NCBI GenBank assembly: GCA_964390795.1
Contig: CAYMLQ010000046.1
Span: 1 to 24,722 of the forward strand
Reading direction: 5' to 3'
Source of the DNA: CAYMLQ01 sp964390795
GTDB taxonomy: Bacteria > Verrucomicrobiota > Kiritimatiellia > RFP12 > UBA1067
DNA: 24,722 nucleotides
Part shown: piece after piece, positions 6,411 to 13,914 of the stretch
Layout of the letters: each line of letters opens with the position of its first letter
Numbering within the stretch: position 1 is the first letter of the stretch
Made by a program: the position numbers and the translations under genes
Notes under the pieces: model-generated
Databases searched by the model: none
The model's input: the letters and a program-made list of their open reading frames with translations, nothing else
Told to the model about the DNA's origin: nothing

Positions 6411-7505
6411 CTAACTGATTCTCAGCGGCATCAAGACGTACAAGAAAGGAATGCTGCACTTCAACAGCGCGGGGCTATGTCCGTCGTTCATCTCGATGAA
6501 CACTTCATCGTCGTCGATGTTCTTCAGCGGGTCCATTACATACTCGGGATTGAAAATGATCGAGATCTCCTTGCCCGCATATTTGACAGGCACGGTGTCG
6601 CGTCCCTCGCCCACATCCGGCGTATTGATCGTGATCGTCAGCTGGTTGGCTGAAAAGGTCAGGCGCATCGCATTCGACTTATCGGTCGTCACCACGGAGA
6701 CGCGGCGCAGAGCCGACAGCAGCTGTTCCCGCTCGATGGTCACGCGCTCGTCGCAGCCGCTGGGAATGACCTGGCGGTAATTGGGATAGACGCCATCGAT
6801 CAGTTTGCTGCTCAGCATCGTGGTGCCCAGCTCGAAAATGATCTGGTTTTTCTGTGCGTAGATTTTCAGGTCTCCGTCGTTGCCCAGAATGCGCATCAGC
6901 TCGCTGACCGCCTTGGTCGGCAGAATCATCTCGGTCTCGGCCTCGGGCGGAAACTCGATCTCGTGCTCCACCAGCGCGAGGCGGCGGCCGTCGGTCGCTA
7001 CCATGGTCAGCTTGTTGTCCTTGAACGCCAGCAGCACGCCGTTCAGCACGCGCCGCGTCTCGTCCTGTGACGCGGCATAGCTCGTCTTGCGCAGCATCTC
7101 GCGGAACGCGCCCTGGTCGATCCGGTAACAGACCTTGCCCTCGGTGGCCGGCACCGGCGGAAAATCGCGCATCGGCAAACCGAGGATTTTGAAAAAGGAG
7201 GAGCCGCACTGAACCGTCGCCACATCTTCGTCATTCACTTCGACCAGAATCCGCCCCTCGTCCAATTCGCGGATGATGCTGGCGAGGCGCCGAATCGGCA
7301 GCGTGGTGCTACCCGGCTGCTCGACTTCACATTCGACAAAGCAACGAACGGCGATATCGAGATCGGTCGTAGTGATGCACAGTTGATTATTTTCAACATG
7401 AAGCAACGCATTCGACAGGATCTGAAGCGACCCTTTGGCGGACACCACGTTTTGAACCTTCTGCAAGCCCTCAAGAAACTTTGACCGAACGATAGAAAAC
7501 TTCAT
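6411..7505 (-). CDS. dnaN: DNA polymerase III beta sliding clamp
   Basis: The ring-shaped clamp tethers DNA polymerase III to DNA and is a hub for Hda-type and repair factors. At 364 residues the length is that of the family. It starts MKFSIVRSKFLEGLQKVQNV and carries typical segments such as TDLDIAVRC (about 48-56), KAVSELMRIL near 200, and the C-terminal NPEYVMDPLK. The end LLKCSIPFLYVLMPLRIS matches the conserved C-terminus of beta clamps (usual form YVVMPMRL), here extended by two residues. The ATG at 7505 is preceded by GGGAG at 8 bases. It lies downstream of dnaA on the same strand after a 323-base gap containing DnaA-box-like sites, a classic dnaA-dnaN arrangement with a possible autoregulatory or origin segment between. 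Confidence 0.97.
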   Translation of the reverse strand: MKFSIVRSKFLEGLQKVQNVVSAKGSLQILSNALLHVENNQLCITTTDLDIAVRCFVECEVEQPGSTTLPIRRLASIIRELDEGRILVEVNDEDVATVQCGSSFFKILGLPMRDFPPVPATEGKVCYRIDQGAFREMLRKTSYAASQDETRRVLNGVLLAFKDNKLTMVATDGRRLALVEHEIEFPPEAETEMILPTKAVSELMRILGNDGDLKIYAQKNQIIFELGTTMLSSKLIDGVYPNYRQVIPSGCDERVTIEREQLLSALRRVSVVTTDKSNAMRLTFSANQLTITINTPDVGEGRDTVPVKYAGKEISIIFNPEYVMDPLKNIDDDEVFIEMNDGHSPALLKCSIPFLYVLMPLRIS

Positions 7506-7633
7506 TTCCGCAACTCCCTCTGTGGATGACTTCCCAATCTCGCTTCTTTACCCGAATGTGAAACGAAGAGTTTAGACTATTACAGGTATTAAAGTAAAGA
7601 CTGATTAGTCGTATTATTAGCGTGCAAAAGATC

Positions 7634-7642
7634 TGTTGATAA
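7634..7642 (-). promoter_or_regulatory. DnaA box-like site
   Basis: TGTTGATAA, the reverse complement of TTATCAACA, one base from the consensus TTATCCACA. Confidence 0.5.
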
Positions 7643-7698
7643 CGTTGTAAAATGCTATACAGTAACAAGTTACCGTACTTAAGTTGAGCCTCATAAGC

Positions 7699-7707
7699 TG
7701 TTCATAA
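7699..7707 (-). promoter_or_regulatory. DnaA box-like site
   Basis: TGTTCATAA, the reverse complement of TTATGAACA, one base from the relaxed consensus TTATNCACA. The same 9-mer recurs upstream of dnaA at 9347-9355. Confidence 0.45.
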
Positions 7708-7800
7708 CCTGAAAGCTCACGGTGATGAAAGGGGACTCGGATAAGGGGGTTGATGATAAGTGAGTCATAAGTGAAGAAGAGTGAACGGGGTATCGTAAGG

Positions 7801-7809
7801 TTATCAACA
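7801..7809 (+). promoter_or_regulatory. DnaA box-like site
   Basis: TTATCAACA, one base from TTATCCACA and in inverse orientation to the copy at 7634. It lies 19 bases past the dnaA stop. Confidence 0.5.
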
Positions 7810-7828
7810 GCTTATTGAAGCGAGGCTG

Positions 7829-9217
7829 TCACAGATGGAAAGTGACCGGATCGCGGCCCAATTTACGCGTGAGTTCGCGCACCGAATCGCGCAAGTCGGA
7901 TTCCACCTGAAGGCGGTCCTGAATGGTTTTACACGCATGCACCACGGTGGCATGGGTCTTACCGAATGAATTGGCGATTTCAGGAAGGGAGGAACGCGTG
8001 AGTTTACGGCACAGAAACATGGCCACCTGACGCGGCGCCGAGAGCGAGCGGGGTCGTCGTTTGCTGGACATGTCACTGAGTCGCAAGTCGAAATAATCGG
8101 CCACCATCCTCTGAATGTCATCGAAGGACAAGTCCTTCTGGCGCTCATCGTTCAACTGATCCTTCAGCAGGTTGCGGAGCATATCGAGCGTCAGCCCCAT
8201 CTGGCTGTTGAGCGAGGCGAACGAGACCGCCCGCGTCAGGGCACCCTCCAAACTGCGCACGTTCGACTTGATGTTGTCCGCGATAAAGGTCAGCAGGTCA
8301 TCCGGCAGGCGGACTTTTGTAAGCGACTGCTTATAGCGAAGAATGGCCAAACGCGTTTCAAAGTCGGGCGACTCGATTTCGGTGACCAGGCCCCATTCGA
8401 ACCGGGAAACCAAGCGCGGCTCAAGACCCTTCAAATCGCGCGGGGGCAGATCGCTGGTCATGATAATCTGCTTGTGGGAGTCGTAAAGAGCGTTGAAGGT
8501 ATGGAAAAACTCCTCCTGAAGACTCTCTTTTCCCGCAAGAAACTGGATGTCGTCAACCAGCAGCACGTCCGTACTGCGGTAGCGGTTGCGAAACTCCATG
8601 GTTGTGCGGTTCTTCAGCGCCTCGACGTATTCGTTCAGCAGCGTTTCAGAGGACACATAGCTGACGCTCATCCCCGGAGACAGGAGCACGCGGTGGCCCA
8701 CAGCCTGCATCAGGTGCGTCTTTCCGATGCCGGTCTGGCCGTAGATGAAGAGAGGGTTGTAAGCTCGGCCAGGGGATTGGGAGACGCCGAGGGCCGCGGC
8801 ATGCGCGAAGCTGTTGGAGGGGCCGGTCACAAAATTTTCGAACGAAAAGATCGGATTGAGCGGCCGGGCCATCGGGTTCCCGTTCACTTTATGTCGCTTC
8901 TTCGAAACCGGTTTAGGGTCGGCTTTGGAGTGGGCGGTTTCGGAGACGGGCGGTTCCAGCGAAGCGTCAAACGTTTTCACGACAAAGCGGACAGCCAGCT
9001 CGCTCGGGGCTCCCGCCGAGCGCAGAGCATCCACGATGAAATCCTGGTAATTGTCTTCCAGCCACGTCTGACAGAAGTCGTTATCGACGTTCAAGACAAA
9101 CAGGTTGTCTTGAATAGCGACCGGCTTGATGATCTCGATCCAGCGGGCATACACATCACTGTTCAAAACACTCTTGAGATGCGCGCACGCGTTTGTCCAC
9201 AATTCCTGAGCATTCAT
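7829..9217 (-). CDS. dnaA: chromosomal replication initiator protein DnaA
   Basis: DnaA binds 9-mer boxes at oriC and opens the duplex. The protein is 462 residues: domain I (about 1-85, starting MNAQELWTNACAHLKSVL), a short linker, AAA+ core with Walker A GQTGIGKT (160-167) and Walker B LLVDDIQF (219-226), and a C-terminal DNA-binding domain with the signature GKTHATVVHACKTI. I chose the ATG at 9217 because domain I begins there. The open frame continues 39 codons upstream but reads through Cys/Phe/Pro-rich non-family sequence. The start has no good ribosome binding site at normal distance; an AGGAGG lies about 30 bases upstream (9247-9252). dnaN follows on the same strand. DnaA-box-like sites on both sides imply autoregulation. 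Confidence 0.97.
   Translation of the reverse strand: MNAQELWTNACAHLKSVLNSDVYARWIEIIKPVAIQDNLFVLNVDNDFCQTWLEDNYQDFIVDALRSAGAPSELAVRFVVKTFDASLEPPVSETAHSKADPKPVSKKRHKVNGNPMARPLNPIFSFENFVTGPSNSFAHAAALGVSQSPGRAYNPLFIYGQTGIGKTHLMQAVGHRVLLSPGMSVSYVSSETLLNEYVEALKNRTTMEFRNRYRSTDVLLVDDIQFLAGKESLQEEFFHTFNALYDSHKQIIMTSDLPPRDLKGLEPRLVSRFEWGLVTEIESPDFETRLAILRYKQSLTKVRLPDDLLTFIADNIKSNVRSLEGALTRAVSFASLNSQMGLTLDMLRNLLKDQLNDERQKDLSFDDIQRMVADYFDLRLSDMSSKRRPRSLSAPRQVAMFLCRKLTRSSLPEIANSFGKTHATVVHACKTIQDRLQVESDLRDSVRELTRKLGRDPVTFHL
9193..9201 (+). promoter_or_regulatory. DnaA box-like site inside dnaA start
   Basis: TTGTCCACA, one base from TTATCCACA, within codons 6-9 of dnaA. It may be coincidental because it is coding sequence. 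Confidence 0.3.
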
Positions 9218-9346
9218 AAATGGGTAAAAACAGGTCCGACAGGCTACCTCCTGAGGAGGGCAAAAAATGACCCCAATCGACAATACAGTTGAACCACATT
9301 TACCCCCCCCCGTACAAGGGAAAAAAATAATCAATCAGTGAACAGG

Positions 9347-9355
9347 TTATGAACA
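9347..9355 (+). promoter_or_regulatory. DnaA box-like site
   Basis: TTATGAACA, one base from TTATNCACA, next to the G-tract. The same 9-mer is present inverted at 7699-7707. Confidence 0.45.
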
Positions 9356-9372
9356 GGGGGGGGTGGGTGGGG
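9356..9372 (+). other. potential G-quadruplex tract
   Basis: G8-T-G3-T-G4 provides four runs of three or more guanines with one- to two-base loops. It sits between two DnaA-box-like sites and 45 bases from a C9 run (9303-9311), with which the G8 could alternatively pair. Confidence 0.55.
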
Positions 9373-9376
9373 ATAA
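9368..9376 (-). promoter_or_regulatory. DnaA box-like site
   Basis: TGGGGATAA, one base from TGTGGATAA. It overlaps the end of the G-tract. Confidence 0.4.
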
Positions 9377-9783
9377 CTCCCCACGTTTTAAGAGGTTACG
9401 CGAAATGACAGCGGCTGGCCACGCGTCAAAAAGGTGAAGCGAAAACAAGTTGTAAACAACCCTCCGCAAACGTGCGACGTGTTAAAAGCGTGTAAAGAGA
9501 AAAAATGTAAAAGTCATAACCTATTGCATTTTAACAGATTATATTCAACATAAAGACTCACATACGGCTCACATGAGGAAGGCTCACACGCTTCAAACAG
9601 AGGTCAGACTGACGTAGAAAGGGTAAAACATGCGGTTGGTCTCAGAGGGAGCACATATGCCGGTTGAAGCGGACGAGAAAAAAGAGGGGGCTCTTTTTAA
9701 AATTTATGAACATGGGGCAATAAAGGGACTGTGCGGACGTTCAAACACTCAGGAAACGAAGGAATAACCTCTGGAGAAGCAGA

Positions 9784-10341
9784 ATGAACAAACACGCCAT
9801 TCAATGGGCCGCGGTTCTCGTGTTGGCCTGCGCCTCAGCGTTCGGCCAGCAGAACGAGCGCGATGGACAGCGCCGCCCGCGCACCACGATCAACCGGGGG
9901 AACTGGATTGGAAGGCGCGTCCTGTCGCAGGAATTCATGGACAAGGTCGGTATCAAAGGCGAACAGGCGGCCCAATTGAAGAGGGAGCTGGAGGCGATCG
10001 ACAAGCTTTCGCAGGCCTTGGATGAGGAAATCGGCAAAGCGGCTCTCGAACAGGCCGAGATCGCCAAAAAAGTGCTGTCTGAGGCGGGCGCGAATACGGA
10101 TGAGATGATGCAAATCATCGAGCGCATCGGCAAAAGCCGCACGGAGCAGGCTAAACTCGCGACGAAACGCCTGATCGTCATTCGCGATACGCTCACGGCG
10201 ACACAGCGCGAAAAAGCGTCGGCCATTCTGAATGAAGAGCAGAAGAAGTGGCACGACGAGCGGGATGCCCGCGAAAAGAACGGGCCTCCCAACCGTCCGG
10301 CCGCGCAGCCTGACAGGCCCGCCGCACCCCAAGGCTGGTAA
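9784..10341 (+). CDS. secreted Spy/LTxxQ-like helical protein
   Basis: This 185-residue protein has a clear signal peptide (about 1-21, AVLVLACASAFG) and a mature part rich in Glu, Lys and Ala predicted to form long helices (about 60-160). It carries LTATQREKASAIL near 138-150, matching the LTxxQ pattern of Spy/CpxP-type periplasmic chaperones and heavy-metal sensors. A Pro/Asn/Ala-rich tail follows (165-185). Family membership rests on this motif and the helical layout, so the exact function (periplasmic chaperone, metal or stress sensing) is uncertain. GGAGAAG precedes the ATG at normal spacing. It stands alone: upstream is the candidate origin, downstream a repeat region. No partner histidine kinase or sigma factor is visible. 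Confidence 0.8.
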   Translation: MNKHAIQWAAVLVLACASAFGQQNERDGQRRPRTTINRGNWIGRRVLSQEFMDKVGIKGEQAAQLKRELEAIDKLSQALDEEIGKAALEQAEIAKKVLSEAGANTDEMMQIIERIGKSRTEQAKLATKRLIVIRDTLTATQREKASAILNEEQKKWHDERDAREKNGPPNRPAAQPDRPAAPQGW

Positions 10342-10364
10342 GGGTAGGGATGGATTAAGGTAAA

Positions 10365-10416
10365 AGATAAGGGTGAAAGATGAGGGGTGCCTTGCCTTCA
10401 TCTTTGACCCTTATCT
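10365..10416. repeat. 19-bp inverted repeat after the Spy-like gene
   Basis: AGATAAGGGTGAAAGATGA (10365-10383) pairs with 10398-10416 with one mismatch across a 14-base loop. A further CTTTCACCCTCATCT (10415-10429) could pair alternatively. It starts 24 bases past the stop of the Spy-like gene. It may act as a 3' stem, though no clear T-run follows. Confidence 0.7.
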
Positions 10417-10495
10417 TTCACCCTCATCTCTCCTGTCTCCACGATCAAGCCGCCCCCCGGTGCGACAAGGCAGGCATGCTGGGCGTGCGAAGCCC

Positions 10496-10567
10496 GGTAG
10501 GGACGCCTCCCCGCAGGCGTCCGCAGGGCAATGTCGCGACACGGGGACCGGCGGCGGGTTACGGGGA
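10496..10567. repeat. 72-base composite repeat, inverse of 2050-2123
   Basis: The reverse complement reads TCCCCGTAACCCGCCGCC..., a variable middle, then the GGACGCCTGCGGGGAGGCGT palindrome and CCCTACC. The order is the same as at 2050-2123, and both ends are identical over more than 20 bases each. Bases 10486-10512 also match the 27-base unit at 1781-1807 with one difference. Confidence 0.8.
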
Positions 10568-10592
10568 ACCTGCCCTTGGTGCGGCACGACAG

Positions 10593-10795
10593 GGCGCATG
10601 GCAGTTCTGTTGGTGGATACCCTTCTTAATCGTAATCCTAATCCTAATCGTAATCCGCTAATCTCCGGCTGTGTCGGTCTCATATTCGGCCTGTTCCTCA
10701 TGAATACGATCAGCGGACGTGCTGCGTATCAAGATTATGATTACGATCAAGATTACGATTACGAATTACCGACCTCAACAGAACTGCCATGCGCC
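10593..10795. mobile_element. 203-bp element with exact 20-bp inverted ends
   Basis: GGCGCATGGCAGTTCTGTTG (10593-10612) is the exact reverse complement of 10776-10795. Just inside the ends lie AATCGTAATC-type repeats (10627-10655) with inverse counterparts (10734-10764), around a unique core (about 10665-10730). It encodes no transposase. I see no clear target-site duplication. A MITE-like non-autonomous element is one reading; a large structured RNA or intergenic repeat is another. Confidence 0.6.
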
Positions 10796-10834
10796 TGACG
10801 CCTGACGCGGCAATTTATTTTTGCTTAACCGCTG

Positions 10835-10861
10835 TTGTACAAGACGCATACGCGGTATAAT
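10835..10861 (+). promoter_or_regulatory. candidate promoter of the SNF2 gene
   Basis: TTGTAC (10835-10840) and a perfect TATAAT (10856-10861) are spaced 15 bases apart, slightly short. The expected transcript start is about 10867-10868, only about six bases before the chosen ATG (10874), so the mRNA would be nearly leaderless. Confidence 0.45.
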
Positions 10862-10873
10862 GTACGGTTGGTC

Positions 10874-13800
10874 ATGATCATCCTGCACACATGTTGGAGT
10901 GAGGGCAGCCTCTTCGTTTGGGGGGAACAGGAGGCTTGCGGTGCAAGTTTTCTTCCGGACGTTTGCCCCAGGCATCCCGCGATGTCGCCGTTTGATCCGG
11001 GAGCCATGCGACTCGGAGAGGCGCTGTCTAGGCTGATACCTTGCGCCGCTGAGAGCGGCTGGAGCGCGCAAACGCTCGTGCTGACGCTGCCCACGCGCCG
11101 CAGGCGCAGAGAGGCTGCGCCCCATCCCTCCCATCCTTTTCTTTTTGATGCGGATCTTCCGGCCGAAGCGACAGAGCAAGACACCGTTCTGTTGTCGCAG
11201 TGGAATGTCAGCGCACTTGAAGTCACCTGGAAAGCGTCCATCGCGCTCTTGGGCCGCTGCAAGGAGCCGCATCTGGCCGCTGAGCTGTTTGCCGCAGAGG
11301 ATCTGCTCGGCTTCTGCGAGCTGTTCCGCTACGCGGGCGCGCTGGTGGCCCGCGGCCGTTTCCTGCCCTCCCTCCGGAAGATGGCAGACGGCCGCTATGA
11401 AGCGTGGTGGCGGCCCGCCATCGACCGCGAAGAGGACCGGCGCCTGTCCCGGCTGGCAGAGCGTCTGCCGGCGTCGGCCGTCTGTGGCCGCCCGCCGCTC
11501 GCTGCGGCGGAAGCGTTTATCGAAGAGATGGTCGATCGCCTCGTGAGGGTCAGCGTGGTGACGACGCTTTCGCTCGCGCAAGCCGAGCGCGGCAAACACT
11601 ACAGTGCGCACGACGCCTGGTTTTCGGCCTTGCGGGGGGAGTCGCGCGGGGTCCGCTGGGAGGTTGCCGCCGAGTTGGAAACGCTCCACGGCCAACTGGA
11701 CCTGTGGCGCCGTCCGGTTGAAGGGGGGCGCGCCTGCGATGAGCAGGTGACGCTTCGTTTGCTGGAGCCGCCGGAGCCCTCGCAGCCGTGGACCCTTCAG
11801 GCGTCGTTCGGCGCCGCCGGCTGCGACCGGCCGACCGAAAACATGCTGCTTTCCCTTGGGCAGGCCGCCATGCTCTTTCCTCCGCTGGGCGGCGCGGAGG
11901 CGCAAGCGGACGGCTTGAGCTGTCTGTTGTCCTCACTGGAGGCGCACGCGTTCCTGACCGTCTCCAGCGCGCTTTTGGCAGCGGCGGGGTATGAGGTGCG
12001 GCTGCCGCCGTGGTGGCGGCAGGGTGAGGCGCACGCGCTCTCGCTGGAGGCGGACGCTTCTCCGCATCAGACGGCGGCCGAGACGCCGAGCGCCGCGCTC
12101 GATGAAAAAGTGGACATCCGCTGGTCGGTCACGCTCAACGGCGAGCCGGTCACGCCGGAAGAGCTGGAAGGCCTGCTGCACGCGCAGTCGCCGCTGGTCC
12201 ACTTCCGGGGGAAATGGATTCAGGTGGACGTGCGGCAGATTCAGAACGCGCTCCGCGTGGGGCGGCGCAAGACAGGCGATACGCATTCGGCGCTGGAGGT
12301 CGTTCGCATGGCCCTGGGGACCGGGGCAGGCCACTACGGCCTGGACGTCTCGGCTGTCAGGGGCTGCGGCTGGCTTGACCCCTTCCTGAAGCGCCTGTGC
12401 GGCGAGGAGGCCTTTGAGACCCTGAACACGCCGGACGCCTTTTGCGGCGAACTTCGGCCCTATCAGGTGCGGGGCTTCAGTTGGCTGGTTTACCTGAGGA
12501 CGTGGGGGTTCGGCGCGTGCCTCGCGGACGACATGGGTCTCGGCAAGACGATCCAGGCGCTGGCTTTTCTGCTGCACCAGAAGGCGGCTGGAGAGAAGCG
12601 CCCCGTCTTGCTCGTCGGGCCGATGTCCGTGCTGGGCAATTGGGTGAAGGAGGCGCAGCGCTTCGCGCCGGACCTGCGCGTCCTGTTGCATCACGGGCCC
12701 GGCCGGTGGCACGGGGACTCTTTTTCGCGCGAGACGCTGGGCGTGGACATGGTCATCACCAGCTACCATCTGCTGTATCGCGACTACGCCGACTTGCGGA
12801 AAGTGGAGTGGGCGGGCCTTCTGCTCGATGAGGCGCAGAACATCAAGAATCCCGACACCCATCAGGCGCAGGCCGCGCGCGCCCTGCCGGCCGCGTACCG
12901 GATCGCGCTGACCGGCACGCCGATGGAGAACCACGTCGGCGACCTCTGGTCGCTCATGGATTTTCTCAATCCCGGCATGCTGGGCAAGCGGACGGTCTTC
13001 CGCGATACGTTTTACCGTCCGATCCAGTCGGGCACCGATGCCAGCGCGCGCACACGGCTGCGGCGCGTCACCACGCCCTTTATCCTGCGCCGCCTGAAGA
13101 CCGATAAACAGATCATCGCGGACTTGCCCGAAAAGGTGGAGGGCAAGGTGTACTGTCCGCTGACGCCCGAGCAGGCCAAGCTGTATGAGGAGGTGCTTGA
13201 AGCCTTTCAGCGCGAGCTTGAGCAGGCCGAGGGCGCGTCCCGCCGCGGCCTCATCCTGGCCGTGCTCACGCGCCTCAAACAGGTCTGCAACCATCCCGCG
13301 CACTATCTCCGCCAGTCAACCCCCCTGCCCCGCCGCTCCGGCAAACTCGTGCGTCTCGAGGAGATGCTCGAAGAGGTCTTCGAGCGCGGCGAGAGCGCGC
13401 TGGTCTTCACGCAGTACGCCGAGATGGGCGGGCTGCTCAAGCGCCACTTGTGCCACGTGTTCGGGCGCGACATGCCGTTCCTGCACGGCGGCGTGCCGCG
13501 CCAGGCGCGCGACCGTCTCGTGCAGGAGTTTCAGGAGTCCGCGCAGCCGCTGGCCTTCGTCCTGTCCCTGAAAGCCGGCGGCACCGGCCTGAACCTGACC
13601 CGCGCGACCCACGTGTTCCATTACGACCGCTGGTGGAATCCGGCGGTGGAGAACCAGGCCACGGACCGCGCCTTCCGCATCGGGCAGACCCGCAACGTGA
13701 TGGTGCATAAGTTCATCTGCGGCGGCACGCTGGAGGACAGGATCGACGCCATGATCGAGCGCAAGACCGCGCTCGCGGGCGAGATCGTGACCAGCGGCGA

Positions 13801-13879
13801 GGCGTTCCTGACCGAACTCTCGAACACCGAGCTGCGCGACATCCTGCGGCTATCGGAGGCCGCGGTGGTGGACGAGTAG
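10874..13879 (+). CDS. SNF2-family DNA-dependent helicase/translocase
   Basis: This 1001-residue protein belongs to the bacterial HepA/YwqA-like SNF2 group. The N-terminus MIILHTCWSEGSLFVWGE has the pattern (M-[IV]-x-LH...W...G.F..WGE) with which such proteins begin, so I prefer the ATG at 10874 over the ATG at 10982 or a TTG upstream. An SNF2-associated domain occupies about 1-530. The ATPase core follows: Walker A DDMGLGKT (552-559), DEAQ (652-655) and LTGTPMENHVGDLWSLMDFL. The C-terminal helicase lobe has LSLKAGGTGLNLT and DRWWNPAVENQATDRAFRIGQT (near 918-939). It should remodel protein-DNA or transcription complexes using ATP; the specific target is unknown. A SWIM protein follows 35 bases downstream, a common partner of this group. 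Confidence 0.95.
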   Translation: MIILHTCWSEGSLFVWGEQEACGASFLPDVCPRHPAMSPFDPGAMRLGEALSRLIPCAAESGWSAQTLVLTLPTRRRRREAAPHPSHPFLFDADLPAEATEQDTVLLSQWNVSALEVTWKASIALLGRCKEPHLAAELFAAEDLLGFCELFRYAGALVARGRFLPSLRKMADGRYEAWWRPAIDREEDRRLSRLAERLPASAVCGRPPLAAAEAFIEEMVDRLVRVSVVTTLSLAQAERGKHYSAHDAWFSALRGESRGVRWEVAAELETLHGQLDLWRRPVEGGRACDEQVTLRLLEPPEPSQPWTLQASFGAAGCDRPTENMLLSLGQAAMLFPPLGGAEAQADGLSCLLSSLEAHAFLTVSSALLAAAGYEVRLPPWWRQGEAHALSLEADASPHQTAAETPSAALDEKVDIRWSVTLNGEPVTPEELEGLLHAQSPLVHFRGKWIQVDVRQIQNALRVGRRKTGDTHSALEVVRMALGTGAGHYGLDVSAVRGCGWLDPFLKRLCGEEAFETLNTPDAFCGELRPYQVRGFSWLVYLRTWGFGACLADDMGLGKTIQALAFLLHQKAAGEKRPVLLVGPMSVLGNWVKEAQRFAPDLRVLLHHGPGRWHGDSFSRETLGVDMVITSYHLLYRDYADLRKVEWAGLLLDEAQNIKNPDTHQAQAARALPAAYRIALTGTPMENHVGDLWSLMDFLNPGMLGKRTVFRDTFYRPIQSGTDASARTRLRRVTTPFILRRLKTDKQIIADLPEKVEGKVYCPLTPEQAKLYEEVLEAFQRELEQAEGASRRGLILAVLTRLKQVCNHPAHYLRQSTPLPRRSGKLVRLEEMLEEVFERGESALVFTQYAEMGGLLKRHLCHVFGRDMPFLHGGVPRQARDRLVQEFQESAQPLAFVLSLKAGGTGLNLTRATHVFHYDRWWNPAVENQATDRAFRIGQTRNVMVHKFICGGTLEDRIDAMIERKTALAGEIVTSGEAFLTELSNTELRDILRLSEAAVVDE

Positions 13880-13914
13880 GGGGCGCGCCGCCCGTCGTCC
13901 GGAAGCAAACGAAC

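Larger units (their letters stand above)
7506..7828. other. dnaA-dnaN gap: candidate origin segment I
   Basis: This 323-base gene-free stretch is AT-rich relative to its surroundings, most of all at 7556-7660. It holds four DnaA-box-like 9-mers: TGTGGATGA (7522-7530), TGTTGATAA (7634-7642), TGTTCATAA (7699-7707) and TTATCAACA (7801-7809). The two middle ones and the last differ from TTATNCACA by one base. A GACTGATTAGTC palindrome lies at 7599-7610. It may be part of oriC, a DnaA-controlled dnaN promoter, or both. Confidence 0.55.
9218..9783. other. dnaA upstream region: candidate oriC segment II
   Basis: This 566-base gene-free stretch is where the two oppositely transcribed arms of the window meet. 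It contains a C9 run (9303-9311), a G-tract segment (9356-9372), DnaA-box-like sites TTATGAACA (9347-9355) and TGGGGATAA (9368-9376), a GTTGTAAACAAC palindrome (9450-9461), an AT-rich stretch (about 9481-9556) that could be an unwinding element, and three octamers GRCTCACA at 9555, 9566 and 9581. The divergence, the AT-rich tract and the box-like sites together make it the best oriC candidate. No strong sigma-70 promoter for dnaA could be fixed. Confidence 0.6.
10342..10873. other. 532-bp compound repeat region
   Basis: No credible gene is present. From left to right it holds an inverted repeat (10365-10416), the inverse copy of the composite repeat (10486-10567), a 203-base element with 20-bp inverted ends (10593-10795), a short tandem GCCTGAC pair (10793-10806) and a promoter-like segment before the SNF2 gene. 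ORFs here encode RLGLGLRL- or DYDYDQDY-type low-complexity peptides read from the AATCGTAATC repeats and are not supported. Confidence 0.7.

Noticed and set aside
9218..9334. N-terminal extension of DnaA
   Set aside because: The extra 39 residues are Cys/Phe/Pro-rich and unlike any DnaA N-terminus. They are read from the C9 run and leader.
10373..10798. 141-codon ORF with DYDYDQDYDY repeats
   Set aside because: The peptide repeats come from AATCGTAATC-type DNA repeats within the 203-bp element. There is no ribosome site and no family resemblance.
10982..10984. ATG 10982 as the SNF2 start
   Set aside because: The upstream residues MIILHTCW...LFVWGE fit the N-terminal pattern of this SNF2 group, so the start at 10874 is preferred.
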